The notes under the pieces were generated by a model, which saw only the letters and a list, made by a program, of their open reading frames with translations, did not search any database and was not told the origin of the DNA. From assembly GCF_040289485.1 (NCBI RefSeq), contig NZ_PSLG01000058.1, positions 1 through 12,965 of the forward strand: DNA of 12,965 bases. Reading direction: 5' to 3'. The stretch's first letter is position 1, and each line of letters starts with the position of its first letter. Of the stretch, positions 8,886 to 12,965 are shown in pieces. The DNA comes from Thermoflexus sp040289485 (lineage in GTDB: Bacteria > Chloroflexota > Anaerolineae > Thermoflexales > Thermoflexaceae). The position numbers and the translations under genes are program-made.

Positions 8886-10229
8886 CTACCCTTCTCCCCT
8901 TCGCGAAAACCGCCCGAGGACTCGATCCCTGCCGAGCCCGAGCAGCAGGAGGAAGCCCTCGAAGCCGATGGCCAGGCTGTGGGCCAGGGCAGGACCAGTG
9001 GCGGGGCCCAGAAGGCGGACCGAGAGGGGCGCCAGCCCCAGATAGGCGGCCGTGCCCATGGCGGCTGCCCCTAGCGGCCACAGGAAGTCCTGACGAGCGT
9101 AGAAGGCCCGGGCCGTCAACTCGACGACCGTGTAGGTGAACAGCCCGGGGGCGAAGCCCCGCAGGGCAGCACCGACGGCTTCCGCGGAGGCCTCCCCGAA
9201 GGCGCCGCGGGCGAACAGACCCCGGGCCACGATCTCGCCGCCCCATCCCAGGGCGCCCCCGGCCAAGAGGGAAAGGGCTGCCGCGAGCCCCAGCGTCCAT
9301 CCCAGATCCCGCTGCCACGCCGATGGATCCCCCCGGGCGGCATGGGCCGACAGGGTGGGCAGCAGCACGGTGGCCAGGCTGGTGCTGATCAGGGTCTGAG
9401 GGACCTGCATGAGGCGCCAGCCGTAGGCCAGGGCGGCAACGGCGCCGGGATCCAGCCCGCCAGCCAGCCGGTAGCCCCACGCGATCTGAAAGTAAGCCAG
9501 GGCCACGATGAGGGCCCGGGGGAGCAGCATCGCCCCTACCGCGCGCAGGGCGGGATGTCGCACATCCACCGCCCAGGTCCAGGGCTGTTTCCACAAGCCC
9601 GGCAGCAGCGCCCCGTTATGGAGGAGGGCCCCCAGGACCACCCCCCACGCCAGCCCGGTGATGCCCCAAAGCCGGGCAAGGAGGAGCGCCCCGAGGATGG
9701 GACCTCCGTCGGCGAGGACGGAGCCCAGGGCCGGCCAGGCGAAGCGCCGAGCGGCGTGCAACGCCGCGGTGAGCACCCCGCTGAGGCCGAAGAGCACCGC
9801 CACCAGCCAGAGCACCCGGAGCAGGTGGATGGCTGTCTCCTGGGCGGCCGGCGGGAGCCCTGGCCCGAAGACTGTCCGGACCCAGAAGGGGGCGCTCCAG
9901 GCGATCAGTATGCCGGCCAGGGCCAGCCCAGCCCCCGTCAGAACGAGGAGCGTCGTCGTTAGGCGCGCTGCCTCCCCTGGGTCCCGGATCGAGAGGGCGG
10001 TCAGCACCGGGACCAGGACCACGGCCAGGGTTCCTCCGCTGAAGAGGAACAGGAAATCCGGCATCACCATGGCCACGTCGAAGGCGCTTTTCTCCAGCCC
10101 GGTCCCGAAGCGCGCGGCCACCGCCGCCTGGGCGAGGAAGCCGGTCAGTTTGCCCAACAGGCTCAGGCCGGCCACCAGGGCCGCCGGCTGGAGGATGCGG
10201 CGGACGAAGGCCCGGCCTTCCTCCCCCAT
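8886..10229 (-). CDS. murJ: MurJ/MviN-family lipid II flippase (divergent)
   Basis: This 447-residue membrane protein belongs to the MurJ/MviN branch of the MOP exporters, which flip lipid II across the membrane for peptidoglycan synthesis. I count about 12 hydrophobic segments; characterised MurJ proteins have 14 and are longer, so the last pair seems absent. The first two helices carry GLSLLGKLTGFLAQ and MPDFLFLFSGGTLAVVLVPVL, matching the family pattern around the first cleft helices. By eye, the Arg that is E. coli Arg18 is Lys27 here and the Arg24 position is not Arg. AYGWRLMQVPQTLISTSLATVLLP is a family-typical middle motif. The start has GAGGTG 8 nt upstream. The ECF sigma gene starts 7 nt after its stop, so the two are co-transcribed. 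A related polysaccharide or other lipid-linked flippase cannot be excluded. Confidence 0.85.
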   Translation of the reverse strand: MGEEGRAFVRRILQPAALVAGLSLLGKLTGFLAQAAVAARFGTGLEKSAFDVAMVMPDFLFLFSGGTLAVVLVPVLTALSIRDPGEAARLTTTLLVLTGAGLALAGILIAWSAPFWVRTVFGPGLPPAAQETAIHLLRVLWLVAVLFGLSGVLTAALHAARRFAWPALGSVLADGGPILGALLLARLWGITGLAWGVVLGALLHNGALLPGLWKQPWTWAVDVRHPALRAVGAMLLPRALIVALAYFQIAWGYRLAGGLDPGAVAALAYGWRLMQVPQTLISTSLATVLLPTLSAHAARGDPSAWQRDLGWTLGLAAALSLLAGGALGWGGEIVARGLFARGAFGEASAEAVGAALRGFAPGLFTYTVVELTARAFYARQDFLWPLGAAAMGTAAYLGLAPLSVRLLGPATGPALAHSLAIGFEGFLLLLGLGRDRVLGRFSRRGEG

Positions 10230-10260
10230 GGGGTCTTCACCTCATGGTTAAGGTAGGAGC

Positions 10261-10278
10261 CCAGCGCGCTGCGCCTGG
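10261..10278. repeat. Small imperfect dyad before murJ
   Basis: CCAGCGC pairs with GCGCCTGG apart from one bulged C, with a 3-nt loop. It contains the 10-bp perfect palindrome CAGCGCGCTG (10262-10271). It sits 12 bp from the larger palindrome at 10284-10305 and would lie in a murJ leader. Function unknown; GC-rich DNA makes such dyads common. Confidence 0.4.
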
Positions 10279-10283
10279 AGGCA

Positions 10284-10305
10284 GAGACACAGCATGCTGT
10301 GTCTC
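10284..10305. repeat. Perfect 22-bp palindrome between esterase and murJ genes
   Basis: The half-site GAGACACAGCA is followed directly by its exact reverse complement. As RNA it can form a 9-bp stem with a CATG loop. It begins 3 nt after the esterase stop and ends 54 nt before the murJ start. No U-tract follows on either strand, so it is not a classic terminator; an operator for a dimeric regulator, an RNA-processing hairpin or a dispersed REP-like element are the options. Confidence 0.8.
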
Positions 10306-10308
10306 GAG

Positions 10309-11244
10309 TCAAGGGGGGCCCGCGCGCCAAGGGGCGGTGTAGAAATCGAGATAGGCATCCAAAGCCCCGGCCCACAGGGCGTCCTCGTGGGCGCCCGGGT
10401 GCACCTCCAGGCGCACCGGGATCCCCCGCGCCGCCAGCGCCTCGGCCAGCCGTTGGATCCCTTCCAGCGCCCAATCGGAATCCCCCGCGCTCAAGTAGAT
10501 CCGCAGCCCCCCGAGGTCCGCTTGCCTCGCCAGGACGAAGGGATCAAAATCGGGTGGTGCCTTGTTCACGCTGAGAGCGGGGCTATGACCCCCCACGCTC
10601 GCAAAGACCTCCGGGTGGCGGAAGGCGATCTCCAGCGCCCACACGCCGCCCCGCGAGATCCCGCCAATGGCCCGGGCCCAGCGGGCCCCTTCCGCCGGAT
10701 AGGCGGCCTCGACGGCAGGGATCACCGCCTCCAACAACACGGCCTCCACGGAGCCCGGTCCACCGCTGGTGTAAACGAAAAGATCGTCAGGGAAACCGGG
10801 GAGAACGATCAGGACAGGTGGCCAACGGCCCGCCCGGATCCCAGCTTCCAACGCCTCGTCGATCCCCAGGGTGTCCCAGTGGCTCTCATCATACGGATGG
10901 CCATGGAGCAGATAGAGGGTGGGATAGCGGCGCCCGCTCTGCAGGCAGGAAGGGAGATAGACTCGGTAAGGAATCTCCAAGCCCATGTCCGGGACCGGGA
11001 TGCGGCCGGAGGCCCAGTGCCCCGGCATGCAGGGAGGCGTCGGGGTCGGGGAAGGGATCGGCGTCGCAGTAGGGGTTGGGGGAGGGGTTCGCGTCGCCGT
11101 GGGCGTCGGCGAGGGGGTGGCAGTCCGTGTAGGGAGCGGCGAGGGAACCCAGGCGCTCCCGGCCTCCCCATGGGCCAGCCACAGCGCCATCCATTGCAAC
11201 GCGGCCAGCAGCCCCAAGGCCAGCAGCCATCGGGAACGGGCCAT
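10309..11244 (-). CDS. Secreted esterase-D/feruloyl-esterase-like alpha/beta hydrolase
   Basis: This 311-residue protein starts with a signal or anchor segment (residues about 6-24), then a Pro/Thr linker (about 34-71), then an esterase-D-like (PF00756-type) catalytic domain. RVYLPSCLQ and YPTLYLLHGH (108-117) are the family-typical first strands and oxyanion region. The nucleophile elbow GISRG gives Ser197. AGDSDW offers Asp255 or Asp257, and HPGAHED gives His286. Cys72 and Cys100 flank the first strands and could form a disulfide outside the cell. The ester substrate (acyl-sugar, xylan side chain or other) is not visible. The ATG overlaps the NUDIX stop by one base (TGATG), implying translational coupling. 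A much longer open frame runs upstream through the NUDIX gene but is out of frame with it and has no ribosome site, so I used the ATG that precedes the signal peptide. Confidence 0.9.
   Translation of the reverse strand: MARSRWLLALGLLAALQWMALWLAHGEAGSAWVPSPLPTRTATPSPTPTATRTPPPTPTATPIPSPTPTPPCMPGHWASGRIPVPDMGLEIPYRVYLPSCLQSGRRYPTLYLLHGHPYDESHWDTLGIDEALEAGIRAGRWPPVLIVLPGFPDDLFVYTSGGPGSVEAVLLEAVIPAVEAAYPAEGARWARAIGGISRGGVWALEIAFRHPEVFASVGGHSPALSVNKAPPDFDPFVLARQADLGGLRIYLSAGDSDWALEGIQRLAEALAARGIPVRLEVHPGAHEDALWAGALDAYLDFYTAPWRAGPP
11032..11145 (-). repeat. Low-complexity Pro/Thr linker coding repeat
   Basis: In-frame imperfect repeats encoding TPSPTPTATRTPPPTPTATP-like units join the esterase signal segment to its catalytic domain. 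The style matches the linker at 1142-1258, suggesting a common way of displaying secreted enzymes in this organism. Confidence 0.75.
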
Positions 11245-12206
11245 CAGCGCACCACCGCCCAGGGATGGCGGGCCACCGCGTCCTCGATCCGGATCCGCCA
11301 CCGGGGGTCCAGGGGCTCCGGGAGCCGGTCGAGGGGGAAGAACCCCACCTCCAGCGACTCCTGCCCATCCGCCCGCAGCGCCCCGCCGACAATGCGGGCC
11401 TCGAAGCAGGCCACCACCGGCTGGGAGCGGTCCCCATTCGGATAGACGAAGGTCCACGCCGGATCCGTGTAGAGGCCCACCAGGCGCATGGGCTCCACCA
11501 GCAGGCCGGTTTCCTCGGCCACCTCCCGGACCAGCGTCTGGTCGATCCGCTCCCCGATTTCCATGATCCCTCCGGGGAGCCCCCACTCCCCCGTGTCCTC
11601 CCGTCGCTGGAGGAGGACCTCTCCTCGTGCGTTGAAGACCACCGCGCTGGTCGCTGGGACCACCAGGGTGGCGGCACCCACCCGAGCGCGGAGGCGCCGG
11701 ATGGTCTCCCCAAGGGCGGCCCGCGCCGACCCGGGGGAGCCATGGCGGAAGGTGGCCGCAGGGTCCTCCCGTGCGGCGTCGGCGACCATCGCCTGATACC
11801 AGGGGGGCAGCGGAGGCAGGTCCTCCGGGGAAGCCCAGCGCAGGGCCGCCGACTCGATCCCGTCCGGGCGGAGGGCCCCGCCGATCGGGCGGGCGAGGAA
11901 GCCGGCGGTCACCGGATGGACGACATCGCCGTTGGGGTAGTGGACCTCGAAGTCGGGGGTGGTGTAGAGGCCCAGGAGCCGCTCCACGTGGATGGCCAGG
12001 CCGGTTTCCTCGGCCACCTCTCGGTGGAGGGCCTGGAGCAGGGACTCGCCGGGCTCCATCACGCCACCCGGCAACCCCCATCCGCCGAGATCCCGCCGCT
12101 GTTGCAGGAGGATCTGGCCCCTCTCGTTTCGGATCAGGGCCGTGGCATAGACCAGCCAGACGGGCTCCGGTCCGATCCGCTCGCGCAACCAGCGGACGTA
12201 ATCCAT
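11244..12206 (-). CDS. Tandem NUDIX hydrolase (two complete NUDIX domains)
   Basis: This 320-residue cytoplasmic protein carries two full NUDIX domains; single-domain NUDIX enzymes are usually 130-200 residues. NUDIX hydrolases cleave nucleoside diphosphates linked to another group, using Mg2+. Box 1 covers residues 48-70 (Gly48, Glu54, Arg62-Glu63, Glu66-Glu67, Gly69). Box 2 covers 213-235 (Gly213, Glu219, Arg227-Glu228, Glu231-Glu232, Gly234). Both match GX5EX7REUXEEXGU fully, so both could be active. The halves also share LLQxR, WGLPGG, LYTxP, YPNGD and GGALRxDGxES, so they arose by internal duplication. The start at 12206 has a weak AAGGT upstream. It begins 31 nt after a tRNA-Glu terminator, with no clear promoter between. 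The esterase start overlaps its stop by one base. Confidence 0.92.
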   Translation of the reverse strand: MDYVRWLRERIGPEPVWLVYATALIRNERGQILLQQRRDLGGWGLPGGVMEPGESLLQALHREVAEETGLAIHVERLLGLYTTPDFEVHYPNGDVVHPVTAGFLARPIGGALRPDGIESAALRWASPEDLPPLPPWYQAMVADAAREDPAATFRHGSPGSARAALGETIRRLRARVGAATLVVPATSAVVFNARGEVLLQRREDTGEWGLPGGIMEIGERIDQTLVREVAEETGLLVEPMRLVGLYTDPAWTFVYPNGDRSQPVVACFEARIVGGALRADGQESLEVGFFPLDRLPEPLDPRWRIRIEDAVARHPWAVVR

Positions 12207-12237
12207 CGGGTTGACCTTGGGGAAGGGGCTGGCGCCG

Positions 12238-12271
12238 GCAAAAGAGCGGGCGCGGCACCGGCCGCGCCCGC
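12238..12271 (-). terminator. Intrinsic terminator after tRNA-Glu
   Basis: On the minus strand an 11-bp perfect stem (GCGGGCGCGGC / GCCGCGCCCGC, 12271-12261 and 12256-12246) with a 4-nt loop is followed by TCTTTT. This is a strong rho-independent terminator 6 nt after the tRNA 3' end. It separates the tRNA from the NUDIX gene. Confidence 0.88.
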
Positions 12272-12277
12272 GGAAGG

Positions 12278-12353
12278 TGGCCCCGGCGGGATTTGAACCC
12301 GCGATCTCTGCCTTGAGAGGGCAGCGTCCTAGACCGGGCTAGACGACGGGGCC
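12278..12353 (-). tRNA. tRNA-Glu (anticodon CTC)
   Basis: The 76-nt minus-strand sequence folds as a full cloverleaf. The acceptor stem GGCCCCG pairs with CGGGGCC and is followed by discriminator A. The D arm lies between GTC and GAC. The anticodon stem is CTGCC/GGCAG with loop CTCTCAA, giving anticodon CTC (codon GAG). The T arm is GCGGG/CCCGC with loop TTCAAAT. CCA is not fully encoded (CCT follows the discriminator), so it must be added after transcription. GAG is a likely major Glu codon in this GC-rich genome. Confidence 0.97.
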
Positions 12354-12373
12354 ACGGTCTTCACCCGTTCTTA

Positions 12374-12402
12374 ATCTTACCGGGAGACAGGCGGATCGTC
12401 AA
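12374..12402 (-). promoter_or_regulatory. Promoter of tRNA-Glu
   Basis: On the minus strand TTGACG (12402-12397), exactly 17 nt and TAAGAT (12379-12374) form a good sigma-70 promoter. The start would fall near 12367, leaving a 14-nt leader before the mature tRNA 5' end. Confidence 0.75.
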
Positions 12403-12463
12403 GGCGAGCCGAGGGAAGGGCCGGGCCGGGGGCCGCAAGCCCAACGAACCGAATCGACCGCCT

Positions 12464-12484
12464 GGTTCGCACAACCGTGCGACC
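12464..12484. repeat. Hairpin-forming inverted repeat upstream of the coiled-coil gene
   Basis: GGT-T-CGCAC and GTGCG-ACC pair with one bulged T around an AACC loop. It abuts the next inverted repeat (12485-12526). No U-tract follows on the plus strand. It may be a regulator site; the role is not shown. Confidence 0.5.
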
Positions 12485-12526
12485 TCGAGCCCTTTAAACA
12501 TCCTCGGATGCGATTGACGGGCTCGA
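12485..12526. promoter_or_regulatory. Nested inverted repeats over the -35 box: candidate operator
   Basis: TCGAGCCC (12485-12492) and GGGCTCGA (12519-12526) form an 8-bp perfect inverted repeat. Inside it CATCC/GGATG (12499-12503, 12506-12510) form a second dyad. The right arm overlaps the end of the -35 hexamer at 12514-12519, so a protein bound here could block or guide polymerase. Confidence 0.45.
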
Positions 12527-12542
12527 AATGCGATGCTATGCT
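12514..12542 (+). promoter_or_regulatory. Promoter of the coiled-coil gene
   Basis: TTGACG (12514-12519), exactly 17 nt and TATGCT (12537-12542), with TGC just before the -10, form an extended sigma-70-type promoter. The start near 12549 would give a leader of about 23 nt that includes GGAGGAGGGAGG. Confidence 0.7.
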
Positions 12543-12571
12543 AAGAGCGAACCCGATCCGGAGGAGGGAGG

Positions 12572-12965
12572 ATGGCGGTCTCCATCGAGGCGTTGTTGGA
12601 GGACCCGGCCTTCCGGGCGAAGTTGCTGGAGTTGATCGATCGCGACCCAGCCTTCCGGGAGGCGCTGCGGCGCCGCCTCCTGACGGAGGAACTATTGGCG
12701 CTCCCCGAGCGCGTGGAGCGCCTGCGGCTGGAGATGCACGAAGAGTTCCGGAGGGTCTGGGAGGCCATCGCGACGTTGCGCCAGGAGATGCACGAGGAGT
12801 TCCGAAGGGTTTGGGAAGCCATTGGGGCCCTCACCCAGCAAGTCCAGGAGCACAGTCAGCAGATTGCGGCCCTCACCCAGCAAGTTCAAGAGAACAGCCG
12901 CCAGATCGCTGCCCTCACTCAGCAGGTCCAAGAGAACAGTCGCCAGATCGCGGAGAACAGTCAGC
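12572..12965 (+). CDS. Repeat-built coiled-coil protein, N-terminal part (runs off window)
   Basis: The first 131 codons are present without a stop. The start is an ATG directly behind GGAGGAGGGAGG and a good promoter. Residues 1-40 carry DPAFR twice, 14 residues apart (11-15 and 25-29). Residues 55-72 and 73-90 are near-identical 18-residue units (MHEEFRRVWEAI). From residue 88 three 14-residue units follow (TQQVQENSRQIAAL). The whole is helical and rich in Glu, Gln and Arg, without Pro or Cys in the repeat part: a long coiled coil. N-termini like this occur in DUF3782-type proteins of thermophiles, which end in a PD-(D/E)XK nuclease-like domain, but that end is outside the window, so the assignment is only a suggestion. 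Confidence 0.75.
   Translation, partial: MAVSIEALLEDPAFRAKLLELIDRDPAFREALRRRLLTEELLALPERVERLRLEMHEEFRRVWEAIATLRQEMHEEFRRVWEAIGALTQQVQEHSQQIAALTQQVQENSRQIAALTQQVQENSRQIAENSQ
12734..12841 (+). repeat. 54-bp direct repeat, two copies, in frame
   Basis: Copies at 12734-12787 and 12788-12841 encode the two MHEEFRRVWEAI units of the coiled-coil protein. Differences are few and many are silent, so the duplication is fairly recent or kept alike by conversion. Confidence 0.85.
12833..12958 (+). repeat. 42-bp direct repeat, three copies, in frame
   Basis: Copies at 12833-12874, 12875-12916 and 12917-12958 encode 14-residue units (two heptads) of the coiled coil. The last copy diverges at its end (AEN for AAL) and the array may continue past the window. 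Unit length keeps both the reading frame and the heptad phase. Confidence 0.85.

Noticed and set aside
11245..12258. Upstream extension of the esterase frame to 649 codons
   Set aside because: It overlaps the NUDIX gene in another frame and its translation is Gly/Pro/Arg-rich without domains. The signal peptide at 11244 marks the true start.
12734..12958. Regular direct repeats that could suggest a CRISPR array
   Set aside because: The units are contiguous with no spacers, remain in frame and encode a coiled coil behind a promoter and ribosome site.

Overview
The window is GC-rich bacterial DNA. Dense gene packing, G-rich Shine-Dalgarno sequences, long Pro/Thr linkers in secreted proteins, a split B12-dependent acyl-CoA mutase, and NUDIX and YdjA-like genes together suggest a thermophilic Chloroflexota (Thermoflexus/Anaerolineae-like). 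This is an inference from style; there is no rRNA or other phylogenetic marker here.

Left end (1-2977, minus strand): a 928-residue membrane-anchored protein joins a degenerate GH18-like barrel, through a Pro/Thr linker, to a GH-A-type glycosidase domain. It is followed 42 nt later by the start of a second membrane-anchored gene that runs off the window. A divergent promoter region (about 2978-3147) separates this pair from the rightward block.

Rightward block (3148-7953, plus strand): a thioredoxin-reductase-like ferredoxin-NADP+ reductase, a small YdjA-like nitroreductase, a 560-residue acyl-CoA mutase large subunit, and, 14 nt behind the mutase, a secreted HExxH metallopeptidase-like protein of no recognised family. 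The mutase has Phe89 and Gln207 where methylmalonyl-CoA mutases have Tyr89 and Arg207. This points to isobutyryl-CoA/butyryl-CoA interconversion rather than methylmalonyl-CoA.

Leftward block (7948-12353, minus strand), in transcription order: tRNA-Glu(CTC) with a good promoter and a strong terminator, a protein with two NUDIX domains, a secreted esterase-D-like hydrolase, a MurJ-family flippase, an ECF sigma factor, and a short zinc-binding anti-sigma factor. Apart from an 80-bp gap before murJ that holds a perfect 22-bp palindrome, the protein genes overlap or nearly touch. The sigma factor is broken by a one-base deletion in region 2 while its anti-sigma gene is intact. The block ends tail-to-tail, overlapping the metallopeptidase gene by 6 bp.

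Right end (12464-12965, plus strand): nested inverted repeats lie over a well-formed promoter. It drives a gene whose product is an alpha-helical coiled coil built from 18- and 14-residue DNA-level repeats; the gene is cut by the window edge.

No insertion sequence, CRISPR array or phage gene is visible. The most unusual observations are the mutase specificity residues, the broken sigma gene beside an intact anti-sigma gene, the perfect palindrome before murJ, the unclassified gluzincin-like protein and the repeat-built coiled-coil gene.
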